From contig CAYLRE010000001.1 in assembly GCA_964385715.1 (NCBI GenBank), positions 1 to 64,000 of the forward strand: a stretch of 64,000 nucleotides of DNA. Reading direction: 5' to 3'. A program made the translations under genes and the position numbers. The notes under the pieces are model-generated. The model saw nothing but the letters and a program-made list of their open reading frames with translations, was not told the origin of the DNA and did no database searches. Shown here piece after piece: positions 42,867 to 51,213 of the stretch; the stretch's first letter is position 1; each line of letters opens with the position of its first letter. Source of the stretch: MB-PLM-2 sp964385715. GTDB lineage: Bacteria > Planctomycetota > Planctomycetia > Pirellulales > UBA7805.

Positions 42867-44366
42867 ATGTCTGAAGCTTCGTCCCCACAAGAAACGGCTA
42901 CCTCCTCGCCAGCGACCGTGCCTGCTAGTGCAACCGATGGCAGCGGCGCAAAAAAGTCGCTCTACATCGAGACGGTCGGCTGCCAGATGAACATGCTCGA
43001 CAGCGAACTGGTTGTCGCCTCGTTGCGTCGACAAGGTTACGAGCTGGTCGATTCCGCCAAAAAAGCTGGCACGATCTTGTTCAACACCTGTAGCGTGCGA
43101 GAACACGCGGAAGAGAAAATCTACAGTGCGCTCGGGCGGCTCAAGCACGCCAAAAGGCACAACCCCGACAAGGTCATCGGGGTGCTCGGCTGCATGGCCC
43201 AAAACCACCAGAAGACGGTTTTTGACCGGGCCCCTTATGTCGATCTCGTCGTCGGGCCGGGGCAATTGCATCAGGTGCCACAACTGATCGAAAAGATTCG
43301 TTCCGGCAGCGGACAACAACTCGAAGTCAGCTTGGAACGCCAAGGCGGCGCTCGCGACGTCGTCGCCGACAGCTTCGAAAGTTTCGACCCGATGCGGTCG
43401 CCGGAGATGCGACCATCGCCCTATCAAGCATTCGTGCGGATTCAGATTGGCTGCGACAAGTTCTGCACCTACTGCATCGTGCCCAAGGTTCGCGGCCCCG
43501 AACAAGGACGGCACCCGCGAGAGATCATCGCCGAGGCGGAACAGCTGGCCAACGAAGGTTGCCGCGAGGTAACGCTGCTCGGCCAGACGGTGAACAGCTA
43601 CAAGTTCCAAGATGGCGAGAAGACCTGGCGGCTCTCCGATCTGCTTTACCGGCTCAGCGATATCGAAGGACTCGACCGGCTGAAATTCGTAACCAGCTAT
43701 CCCCGCGACATGACCGACGACTTGCTCGACGCGGTGCGAACCTTGCCCAAGGCTTCGCACTACCTGCACGTCCCGGCTCAAAGTGGTTCGGACGAGATCC
43801 TCAAGCGGATGAAACGGGGTTACACCGTTGGCGAATACCGCGACATGATGGCCCGCATTCGAGAAGCGATTCCAGACGCGGCCGTGACGAGCGACTTTAT
43901 CGTCGGCTTCTGCGGTGAAACCGACGAGGACTTCCAGAAAACGGTCGACCTGGTCAAAGAGTGTCGCTTCAAGAACAGCTTCATCTTCAAATACAGTGTC
44001 CGCCCCGGCACCAAAGGCGCTGAGCGACTGGCCGACGACGTACCCGAGGCGGTCAAGAAACAGCGCAACAACGAGCTGCTGGCAATCCAGAACGCGATCT
44101 GCGAAGAAGACAACGAGAAGCGAATCGGCTCGCAGTTCCAAATCCTGGTCGAAGGGCTCAGCAAAGCGGCCGCCAAAGCGGGCGACGATTCACCCAAGGT
44201 GCAGCTCACGGGCCGCGACAACTGGGATCGCATTGTCGTCTTCGAGGGCAACCGCCGCCTGATCGGGCGCATGGTCGACGTCACCATCTACGACGCCAAC
44301 GCCCACACGCTGTTCGGCGAGGTCGTAACCGATCACGTCACGCCCGAGGTCTACTCACTGTCGTAG
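42867..44366 (+). CDS. miaB: tRNA-2-methylthio-N6-dimethylallyladenosine synthase
   Basis: A 499-residue radical SAM methylthiotransferase acting on A37 of tRNAs. The N-terminal MTTase domain has cysteines in VGCQMNMLDSE, LFNTCSVRE and GVLGCMAQ. The radical SAM cluster is GCDKFCTYCIVPKVRGPE. A C-terminal TRAM domain follows (QILVEGLSKAAAK; GRMVDVTIYDANAHTLFG). Start ATG 42867 carries a Ser/Thr/Ala-rich leader of about 28 residues before the core. Confidence 0.95.
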   Translation: MSEASSPQETATSSPATVPASATDGSGAKKSLYIETVGCQMNMLDSELVVASLRRQGYELVDSAKKAGTILFNTCSVREHAEEKIYSALGRLKHAKRHNPDKVIGVLGCMAQNHQKTVFDRAPYVDLVVGPGQLHQVPQLIEKIRSGSGQQLEVSLERQGGARDVVADSFESFDPMRSPEMRPSPYQAFVRIQIGCDKFCTYCIVPKVRGPEQGRHPREIIAEAEQLANEGCREVTLLGQTVNSYKFQDGEKTWRLSDLLYRLSDIEGLDRLKFVTSYPRDMTDDLLDAVRTLPKASHYLHVPAQSGSDEILKRMKRGYTVGEYRDMMARIREAIPDAAVTSDFIVGFCGETDEDFQKTVDLVKECRFKNSFIFKYSVRPGTKGAERLADDVPEAVKKQRNNELLAIQNAICEEDNEKRIGSQFQILVEGLSKAAAKAGDDSPKVQLTGRDNWDRIVVFEGNRRLIGRMVDVTIYDANAHTLFGEVVTDHVTPEVYSLS

Positions 44367-44482
44367 ACGCGCGCGTCGACTCGCTCCTTCGCCACCGATT
44401 CTCCCCTCGCAACAGAGAGAGTGTGCGAATCTGGGTCGCCGGGGCGCGTGACTTCTTGAGATAGCCACTCCGTCTGCCTACG

Positions 44483-47400
44483 ATGGCGTGTATGGATTCT
44501 ACGTTGGAACAGCTGCGCACGCGTCTGGAAGATCCGAGCGAGGGAGCCCGTTGGCTTGAATCGATCGGGGTCAGCGATGGCGTGCGCGGCCAGGCCAATC
44601 TGGCGGCGATTGCCTCGGCCGGCTTGTCACTCGACTTGATGTCGATCATCTGCCAGCAGCTGGCCGAGTACCTTCCATCCTCGAGCGATCCCGATCGGGC
44701 GCTGAACAACTTGGAGCGATTCGTCGTCTCCGCCCGCAATCCGCTCTCGCTGGCGTCGCTGTTTGAGCGCGATGCCGAAGCCCTGCCCCAGTTGTTACAA
44801 ATCTTCGCCACGAGTCAGGCCCTCTCCGACGTCTTGGTCTCCGACCACGAGAGTTACGACCTGCTGCGAATGACCGGCGGTCAACCGTCGGCCCGTGACG
44901 CCTTGGTCGAAGAAGTGACCAGCGAAGTTCTGGCACTCGGCGAACCGGCAGCGATCTCGGCCGCCCTGCGAAGATTCAAGCGCCGTGAGACGCTGCGAAT
45001 TGCCTACGGCGATATCATCGCGCAGCAGAGGCTCGATACCGTCACCAGGCAAATCAGCTATCTGGCCGACGCCTTGGTCGAGGCGGCCGTGCGCGTCGCC
45101 TGGAGCCGATTGGAAGAAAAACATGGCGTCCCCTGCGACAACGAAGGACGCATCGTCAGCTTCGTGGTCATGGCGATGGGCAAACTCGGTGGCGAAGAGC
45201 TCAACTACTCCAGCGACATCGACTTGATCTGTCTCTACGATCGCGACGGCAAGACCGACGGTCGCCGTTCGCAGAGCAATGCCGAGTTCTTTGCCGCCTT
45301 GGTTCGCGACATGGTCAAGCTGTTGACCGAAGCGACTGAGATGGGAACCGTCTATCGTGTTGACCTGCGACTTCGCCCCGAAGGTTCACGCGGCCCCGTG
45401 GCGATGAGCCTGGAGAGTGCACTGAGCTACTACGACATTCGCGGTCGCACCTGGGAACGCCAAGCGATGATCAAGGCTCGTCCCGCCGCCGGCAACCTGG
45501 CGCTAGGCCGCGAGTTTCTCGAACGTCTCGCTCCTTGGATCTACCGCAAGTATCTCGGCCTGGCCGACATCACCGGGATCAAGGCGCTCAAGCGCCGCAT
45601 CGAACAACGGACGCTTCGCGAAGGGGGCGACGAGCTCGATGTCAAAACGGGCCACGGCGGCATTCGCGATATCGAGTTCGCTATCCAGTTCTTGCAACTC
45701 TTGCACGGCAGCGATCTGCCGGAAGTCCGCACGCCCAACACCCTCGAGGCAATGACCCGGCTCGAACATGTCGGTTCGCTCACGCACCAAGAGTGGACGC
45801 TGCTCAACGAAAACTACCGCTTCCTCCGTAAGCTCGAACACCGCCTGCAAATCATGTTCGATCTGCAAACGCATACGATGCCGAAAGACGACGAGGAAGT
45901 TCGCCGCCTGGCAATTCGCATGGGCTACAGCGACACGAGCGATGCCTCGGGCAAGGAGCTTTCGGCCCAAGATGCATTCCGCGCCGACTACCGCCAGAAG
46001 ACGCAGCAAAATCGAAAGGTGCTCGACCACCTGCTGCACGATGCCTTTGGCGATGATGCCCCGGCCGAACCGGAAGTCGACCTGGTGCTCGACCCGGAGC
46101 CGCCGGTAGAACGAATTGAAGAGGTGCTCGGCAAGTACGGCTTCGAGGATGTGCCGGCCGCGTACCGCAATCTGATGGATCTTTCCGAAGAGAAGATCCG
46201 CTTCCTGTCGACGCGGCGCTGCCGTATGTTCTTGGCGGCCATCGCTCCGCAACTGTTGAAGGCGATCGCCTCCAGACCCGATCCCGACGCCACGCTGTTG
46301 AACCTTTGCAAAGTGAGCGACTCCCTCGGCGGCAAAGGCGTGTTGTGGGAATTGTTCAGCGCCAACGAACCGTCGCTGCAACTCTATGTCGGTCTGTGTG
46401 CTTCCAGTCCGATGCTCTCCAACGTGTTGGTCAGCAATCCCGGCATGATCGACGAGCTGATGGACAGCCTCGTGCTCGATCGCCTGCCTGGCCTTTCCTG
46501 GATGCAGCAACAACTCGTCGAACTTTGCTACGCGGCGGAAGATGTCGAGCCGATCCTGCACAGTTTCAAGAGTGCCAAGCAGCTACGCGTCGGCGTTCGT
46601 GACATCCTCGGCAAGGAAGACATTCAGGCGACCACCGGAGCCTTGTCGGACATCGCTCAGGCTTGCTTGCGATTGATCACAGAGATGGAGTATCAGAAGC
46701 TGGCCAAGCGGCTCGGCGAACCGATTGTCGCGCTCGGTCCGCGGGCCGGGCATGTGAGCGAGTTTGTGATTCTGGCGATGGGCAAGTTCGGCGGCCGGGA
46801 GCTCAACTATCACAGCGACCTCGACATTGTGTTCCTATTCGAGGCCGAAGGGGGAACCGCCCATCGCATGAGCGGTCGCTCCGGCGAAGTGACTTCCAAT
46901 CAACACTTCTTCGATGAACTGGGGCAACGAATCATCAAGATCGCCAGCCAACTCGGCCCCTACGGCCGACTGTACGAAGTCGACCCCAGGCTCCGACCGA
47001 CGGGACGCAGCGGGGCACTCGCCACGAGCATGTCCGAATTCAATCGTTACTTTGCCGAAGGGGACGGTCAGCTGTGGGAACGGATGGCGCTGTGCCGCGC
47101 ACGTCCGGTGCTTGGCAACGAACGTGCTCAGTTTCGCGTGAATGAGGCGGTCGCCACGGCCGCCTTCGATCACGAATGGAAACGCGAGTATGCCGACGAG
47201 ATTGCCGATATGCGAGGCCGGCTCGAAGACGCCGCCAGCAAGGGCAGCCTCAAACGGGGACGCGGCGGCATCGTCGATATCGAGTTCATCGCCCAACTCT
47301 TGCAGCTGCAACATGGTCGAGAGCGACCGGAGTTGCGCGAGCCGAACACCGTGGCGGCACTCACGGCCCTGCACGAAGCTGGCCTGCTCGACGCGGAATC

Positions 47401-47629
47401 GCACGAGTCGCTCACCAGCAGCTACCGCTTCTTGCGAACGGTCGAGTCGCGGGTGCAGTTGATGAATCCACTCGCCAGCGCGTCACTTCCCAGCGACGAA
47501 GCGGAGCTGGAAAAGCTGGCCCGGCTGTGCGATCTGGCATCGGCCGATGCCCTGCTGCAAGAATGCGAGCGACGGTGCGAAAGTAACCGCCAGTACTTTG
47601 AGCGGTTCATCGCGGAAGCGCGGCGATAG
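44483..47629 (+). CDS. glnE: Bifunctional glutamine synthetase adenylyltransferase/deadenylase
   Basis: A 1048-residue GlnE with both nucleotidyltransferase domains. First: MAMGKLGGEELNYSSDIDLI. Second: MGKFGGRELNYHSDLDIVFL. Both retain the G-G-x-E-L-x3-S-D-x-D signature. Between and after them are the helical segments typical of the enzyme (TGHGGIRDIEFAIQFLQLLH; GRGGIVDIEFIAQLLQLQH). It adds AMP to glutamine synthetase or removes it, under P-II control in E. coli. Start at ATG 44483 or 44492. Full length, so functional. Confidence 0.95.
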   Translation: MACMDSTLEQLRTRLEDPSEGARWLESIGVSDGVRGQANLAAIASAGLSLDLMSIICQQLAEYLPSSSDPDRALNNLERFVVSARNPLSLASLFERDAEALPQLLQIFATSQALSDVLVSDHESYDLLRMTGGQPSARDALVEEVTSEVLALGEPAAISAALRRFKRRETLRIAYGDIIAQQRLDTVTRQISYLADALVEAAVRVAWSRLEEKHGVPCDNEGRIVSFVVMAMGKLGGEELNYSSDIDLICLYDRDGKTDGRRSQSNAEFFAALVRDMVKLLTEATEMGTVYRVDLRLRPEGSRGPVAMSLESALSYYDIRGRTWERQAMIKARPAAGNLALGREFLERLAPWIYRKYLGLADITGIKALKRRIEQRTLREGGDELDVKTGHGGIRDIEFAIQFLQLLHGSDLPEVRTPNTLEAMTRLEHVGSLTHQEWTLLNENYRFLRKLEHRLQIMFDLQTHTMPKDDEEVRRLAIRMGYSDTSDASGKELSAQDAFRADYRQKTQQNRKVLDHLLHDAFGDDAPAEPEVDLVLDPEPPVERIEEVLGKYGFEDVPAAYRNLMDLSEEKIRFLSTRRCRMFLAAIAPQLLKAIASRPDPDATLLNLCKVSDSLGGKGVLWELFSANEPSLQLYVGLCASSPMLSNVLVSNPGMIDELMDSLVLDRLPGLSWMQQQLVELCYAAEDVEPILHSFKSAKQLRVGVRDILGKEDIQATTGALSDIAQACLRLITEMEYQKLAKRLGEPIVALGPRAGHVSEFVILAMGKFGGRELNYHSDLDIVFLFEAEGGTAHRMSGRSGEVTSNQHFFDELGQRIIKIASQLGPYGRLYEVDPRLRPTGRSGALATSMSEFNRYFAEGDGQLWERMALCRARPVLGNERAQFRVNEAVATAAFDHEWKREYADEIADMRGRLEDAASKGSLKRGRGGIVDIEFIAQLLQLQHGRERPELREPNTVAALTALHEAGLLDAESHESLTSSYRFLRTVESRVQLMNPLASASLPSDEAELEKLARLCDLASADALLQECERRCESNRQYFERFIAEARR

Positions 47630-47676
47630 TCGCGAAGAATATGGGGGGGGGCACCTGTCATGCGTGAGCTGCAATG

Positions 47677-47707
47677 GGGTGCCACTGGCAGCTTGTCTTC
47701 CAGTGCT
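47677..47707 (+). repeat. Interspersed repeat (GGGTGCCACTGGC type)
   Basis: GGGTGCCACTGGCAGCTTGT then CTTCCAGTGCT, an imperfect inverted repeat CACTGG...CCAGTG. A shorter copy GGGTGCCACTGG lies at 47949-47960. It starts 48 bases after the glnE stop. Confidence 0.6.
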
Positions 47708-47735
47708 CGATATTCGCCGAATGCCCTGCGATCAA

Positions 47736-47792
47736 TGGGAGGGCGAGGCTCCCGCCGAGCCGTGGTGGTGCCGCGAGTGGAGGTACTGCACC
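47736..47792 (+). repeat. Roughly 60-bp repeat encoding WEGEAPAEP in one frame
   Basis: TGGGAGGGCGAGGCTCCCGC then CGAGCC and a GAGTGGA segment. An inverted copy lies at 48643-48701. In one frame both read WEGEAPAEP...EW. The core GGCTC-GGCGG-GAGCC can form a hairpin. Non-coding in context. Confidence 0.6.
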
Positions 47793-47990
47793 GATTCACC
47801 CAACACCGGTAGCAAGCTGATGACAACTCGCAAGTGCATGTAGCAAGGCCGGCATGACGTTTGATCTCAAGAACCTCGACACCTCGGCGATCAGGCCGCC
47901 GCGAAAAATGGGCCAAAGCAAGACTGTTGTAGTTGCCGCTACCGCGATGGGTGCCACTGGTAGCGAATCGACAAGACTTTTGGATTCTGG

Positions 47991-48323
47991 ATGCAGGAAG
48001 AACGTGACTACTGGATTCCAACCTACAACCGCGAGTCTCGTTCGTTGACCGTCGTCCTCTACAGCCGCCGGTCGGCCAAACGGTTCTCGAATATCGTGCG
48101 GAAGATCCAAAAAATCCTTTGCCACTCGCGGAACGAATGGATCGTCTACTTCCAATCGGAATGGTTTGACGAAAAAGGATTGGAAGAGAAGGAATTCATC
48201 CGCTGGATCTATCGCGACAAGATCGTCACCACCGAAGAGTATGTCGGCGTGATTCGAGAACTGATGGAACAGAGCCGCTCAGCGGTTACGATTCACGAGG
48301 ATTGGCGGATCGAGAAGTCGTAG
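47991..48323 (+). CDS. Orphan hypothetical protein in the repeat island
   Basis: A 110-residue soluble protein (YWIPTYNRESRSLTVVLYSR; RRSAKRFSNIVRKIQKILCH; EWIVYFQSEWFDEKGLEEKE; EVYG-type helix at the end). It has a plausible mixed alpha/beta composition and good length, so it may be real. No family recognised. It lies between inverted copies of the 60-bp repeat and its upstream frame is closed by a TAG within the GGGTGCCACTGG copy, so it may be a truncated or mobile-element-borne gene. Confidence 0.5.
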   Translation: MQEERDYWIPTYNRESRSLTVVLYSRRSAKRFSNIVRKIQKILCHSRNEWIVYFQSEWFDEKGLEEKEFIRWIYRDKIVTTEEYVGVIRELMEQSRSAVTIHEDWRIEKS

Positions 48324-48333
48324 AACCAGTTCA

Positions 48334-48358
48334 GGGTGCCTCTGGCTTTGCCAGTGCT
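48334..48358 (+). repeat. Interspersed repeat (GGGTGCCTCTGGC type)
   Basis: GGGTGCCTCTGGCTTTGCCA then GTGCT. CTGGC-TTT-GCCAG forms a perfect 5-bp stem. It is the direct counterpart of the minus-strand copy at 33019-33048. It starts 11 bases after the orphan gene. Confidence 0.6.
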
Positions 48359-48430
48359 GGGGGCAGTGGAATGACTCGTCTACTCGCTACGCCAGGTGGC
48401 TTGCCCGCGAGCATTGCGCCACGCATGTTC

Positions 48431-48451
48431 AACATTTGTTCCACAAATGTT
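48431..48451. repeat. Perfect 9-bp hairpin
   Basis: AACATTTGT-TCC-ACAAATGTT, a 9-bp perfect stem with a 3-base loop in non-coding DNA. No T-run follows, so it is not an obvious terminator. Confidence 0.6.
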
Positions 48452-48642
48452 CGCCGCTCTCGATGAGCATACCGCCTGCGGTCGACCGCGATTTTGTTTG
48501 TTTTGAACCCACCAGGTGTGATAGGCTTGCTCTTGATGTCACGTCGGACTCGCCATACCAACAACTGACGCGTCGGGTGACATTTCCGTTCTTTGACAAC
48601 TTAGTTAGATAGGCTGAAGTCTTGAGACGTGAGGCTCGAGGG

Positions 48643-48701
48643 TGCTACCGGCACGTCCACTCGCCGCTTAACGTCGGCTCAGCAGGAGCTTCGCCCTCCC
48701 A
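48643..48701 (-). repeat. Inverted copy of the WEGEAPAEP repeat
   Basis: The reverse complement (TTGGGAGGGCGAAGCTCCTG then CTGAGCC) aligns along its length with 47736-47792. Together the two copies bracket about 850 bases holding the orphan gene and two smaller repeats. Confidence 0.6.
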
Positions 48702-48709
48702 AGAAACGT

Positions 48710-48886
48710 GCCGACTTTTTTTTGGCGTTGCGCGCAAATCGGGCGAATTTACTCCAACGCCTGACAGCCCAAAGAGTTGCGACAAAAACAGCGGCCACCC
48801 GCCAATAGCGCAACTCAAGTCGCACCAGCAGTTTGGAGTTTTTTCACCCCAACCCCGTTTTCGCTCATATGGCAAAAAAAGTCGGC
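48710..48886. repeat. 177-bp imperfect palindrome (MITE-like)
   Basis: The ends are GCCGACTTTTTTTTGGC (48710-48726) and GGCAAAAAAAGTCGGC (48871-48886), inverted with one base difference. Inner segments also pair around the same centre (about 48796): ACTCCAA (48751) with TTGGAGT (48833), and GAGTTGCG (48774) with CGCAACTC (48809). It could be a miniature inverted-repeat element or a transcribed long hairpin, directly downstream of the 85-residue gene at 48898. Confidence 0.6.
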
Positions 48887-48897
48887 CCACACCTCCT

Positions 48898-49155
48898 TTA
48901 TTCCAGCACCCCATACACGTCGCCAGCTTCGTCTTTCTTGGCGTCTTCGTAGGGGGCCGCCACGCGGCGATAGAGTTCCAGCTTGACACACTCGACCGCA
49001 CCGACCGCCTCGTTCAGATGGGCGTAGCGGATGCCACCCTTCCGAGCGATGTAGTCATCCACGATCTTGGTGAGCACGTAATTCAACTCACCAGCCGTCT
49101 CTGGCTGGCCACCGCCAGCAAGTCGGTCGCGGGCCGTCTGATCGATATAGGGCAT
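48898..49155 (-). CDS. DUF6899-like small protein
   Basis: An 85-residue protein starting MPYIDQTARDRL, with AGELNYVLTKIVDDYI, YAHLNEAVGAVECVKLELYR and a short acidic end. It matches my recollection of a small conserved family (DUF6899) found in bacteria and phages, function unknown. ATG 49155 has GGAAT-CCCCC sequence before it, with no strong Shine-Dalgarno. The reading frame upstream to 49308 is not convincing. Confidence 0.7.
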   Translation of the reverse strand: MPYIDQTARDRLAGGGQPETAGELNYVLTKIVDDYIARKGGIRYAHLNEAVGAVECVKLELYRRVAAPYEDAKKDEAGDVYGVLE

Positions 49156-49356
49156 GGGGGATTCCTGCCTGCGAGATTGGGTGTGAAGAAACGGTGTGGA
49201 GGGAGCCTGCGGATTCTTGATCCACCAAATCGCCATCGGCCGAGGATTCCGCATGATTTTTCCGTCCCACCGTAACCGAAACGGCCAGGCGCGCGTATAA
49301 CAGATCAATCACGACCTTTCCCTTCTCGTTCGCACGTCTTCTCAAGGACTTAAGCC

Positions 49357-50412
49357 ATGTGTCGCGTTGTTGCCCTCGGTTTGACTGGGTTTTCAATCCT
49401 GACTGCTAGCGTGCTCGTCAGCGGTCAGCAGGCCGCCGCCGGCTCGCTCGACGCGTCTCAGGTTGCCACCGGGGCCAAATGGGTGATCCATTTCGATGCC
49501 GAAGCGATGCGAGCGTCCGATCCCGGCAAGATGATGCAGGCCAAGTGGCTTGGCTCCGATCGGGCCAAGAAGAAGATGGCCGAGGCGGTCGAAAAGCTCG
49601 GCATGAACCCGGCCAAGGATATCGTTGATGTCACGCTCTACAACGACAACTTCAAGCGGCATCGCGGTGTGGTCCTGATTCAGGTCAGCAAGATCGACGG
49701 AGCCAAGGCTCTGGCCCACCTCAAAGAAAAGCACCCGGACGTCCGCAAGACGACCTACGAAGGGCAGGACCTCTTCACCTGGAAAGCTCGTCATCCCAAG
49801 GGCGATCAGGAATATATGACCAGCACCCTGTTCGACGATTCGACGATTGTGATGTCGAGTGAGATGACCAAGGTAATGGACGCTCTCGATGTTCTCTCCG
49901 GTCGCAAAGAGAGTCTTTCGCCCGCCGCTCCCCTCGGCGCGGCAGCACCCGCAGGCAGCATCATCGTGATGCGAGCGATCGACATGGCCGGTGCCGACCT
50001 GCCTGGCAAGTGTCCTGTACTCAAGCAAAGCGAGAGCTTCTCGTTCGTCGGTGGCCAAGACGGTGAGAAGCTATTCGCCACCACGGTGCTGACGGGCCAG
50101 AACGAAGGCGTCGCCAAGAACTCGGCCGCCGTAATCGAGGGCTTCCGAGCGATGATGTCGCTCAAGGCGATGAGCGACGCAGAAATGATGCCGCTGGTGG
50201 CCGGTCTTTCGACCAATGTCGACGGCAAAACGGTCACTATCGACTGGCGCATCAAATCGGCCGATGCAATGAAGGCCATGGCCAAGATGAAGAAGAAGTG
50301 GCACGGCAAACATGGCAAACACGGCTGGTGGAAGAAGCACGGCCACCGTAAGCACTGGCACAAAAAACACCACGACGAAGCGGGCAGCGACAAGAAGAAC
50401 CGTGACGCGTAG
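49357..50412 (+). CDS. Secreted protein with histidine-rich C-terminal tail
   Basis: A 351-residue protein: signal peptide (LGLTGFSILTASVLVSGQQA, cleavage near AAAG), a globular body (GAKWVIHFDAEAMRASDPGK; DVTLYNDNFKRHRGVVLIQV; STNVDGKTVTIDWRIKSADA), then a C-terminal 35 residues of His/Lys/Gly/Trp (HGKHGKHGWWKKHGHRKHWH). The body resembles periplasmic proteins of unknown function seen in planctomycetes. The His tail suggests binding of a metal or polyanion. AAGGA lies upstream of ATG 49357. Confidence 0.75.
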   Translation: MCRVVALGLTGFSILTASVLVSGQQAAAGSLDASQVATGAKWVIHFDAEAMRASDPGKMMQAKWLGSDRAKKKMAEAVEKLGMNPAKDIVDVTLYNDNFKRHRGVVLIQVSKIDGAKALAHLKEKHPDVRKTTYEGQDLFTWKARHPKGDQEYMTSTLFDDSTIVMSSEMTKVMDALDVLSGRKESLSPAAPLGAAAPAGSIIVMRAIDMAGADLPGKCPVLKQSESFSFVGGQDGEKLFATTVLTGQNEGVAKNSAAVIEGFRAMMSLKAMSDAEMMPLVAGLSTNVDGKTVTIDWRIKSADAMKAMAKMKKKWHGKHGKHGWWKKHGHRKHWHKKHHDEAGSDKKNRDA

Positions 50413-50472
50413 TTAGAACGCGAGCACGTTCCTCACTAATTTCTGAAAACTCTCGCCACCGCTGCCACGCCC

Positions 50473-51150
50473 ATGAAATCACTTGAAGACCTGCTAGGAT
50501 GCGGTCTGGAAGAAGATCACGAACCGGCGATTGCGCTGATTCGTAAATGGATTGCTTCGGCCAGTAACGACGTCGAGATCCTACCGCCGGCCAGCAATCG
50601 GGACCAAATCCTGCTCGATGTGCAGCTGAGCATCTTCTCCACGCTGGGAGCCGTCATCTACGAAACCGGTGGTCTGCTCGTCGACCATGGCTGGCTACGC
50701 TTCCTAGGCTCGGGAACTTCTAGCTCGGACAATAATCGCCTCACGCGGGTGATTTCCGACTGGAACAATACCCGTAGCGACAGCTTCTTTCTCTTTGCGG
50801 ATGACACTGTCGGCGGCTTCTTCGCCCTCAACGGCGGCGCCTTGGGCAGTGACCTCGGACAGGTCTACTACTGGCCCCCCGACTCCCTCGTCTGGGAGGC
50901 GCTTGAGCTGGGCTACAGCGATTTCTTGCGTTGGTCACTCACCGAGGCAACGGCCGAGTTCTGCCAGGACCTCCGTTGGGACGGTTGGCAGGAGGACGTC
51001 GCGTCACTTTCGGGCGATCAGTGCTTCTCCTTCGCCCCGCCATTGTGGACAAGAGAAGGCCACATCGAATCGAGTTCGCGCGCCGTGATCCTGGCGGCCG
51101 AAGCCTTCGATGTGAAAATGGATATGCTCGCACAGCTTACCAGCGACTAA
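50473..51150 (+). CDS. DUF2625-family protein
   Basis: A 225-residue cytoplasmic protein: GGLLVDHGWLRFLGSGTSSS, DDTVGGFFALNGGALGSD, VYYWPPDSLVWEALELGYSD and DLRWDGWQEDV are DUF2625 signatures. The family has no assigned function. Start ATG 50473. It follows the His-rich secreted protein by 60 bases on the same strand; linkage between them is not obvious. Confidence 0.85.
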   Translation: MKSLEDLLGCGLEEDHEPAIALIRKWIASASNDVEILPPASNRDQILLDVQLSIFSTLGAVIYETGGLLVDHGWLRFLGSGTSSSDNNRLTRVISDWNNTRSDSFFLFADDTVGGFFALNGGALGSDLGQVYYWPPDSLVWEALELGYSDFLRWSLTEATAEFCQDLRWDGWQEDVASLSGDQCFSFAPPLWTREGHIESSSRAVILAAEAFDVKMDMLAQLTSD

Positions 51151-51213
51151 CGACTCTCGCCGCAAGCCGCCGGAAGTACTGCACGAGCATACAAGGGAAA
51201 TGCTTCTTGGCCT

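Noticed and set aside
42567..44141. 524-residue minus-strand open frame opposite miaB
   Set aside because: miaB motifs are intact on the plus strand. The opposite frame has no domain.
45503..46561. 352-residue minus-strand open frame opposite glnE
   Set aside because: Antisense of glnE. Full GlnE signature on the plus strand.
48331..48564. 77-residue minus-strand frame rich in Pro/Arg
   Set aside because: It is largely made of the GGGTGCC repeat and its surroundings, and has no ribosome-binding site.
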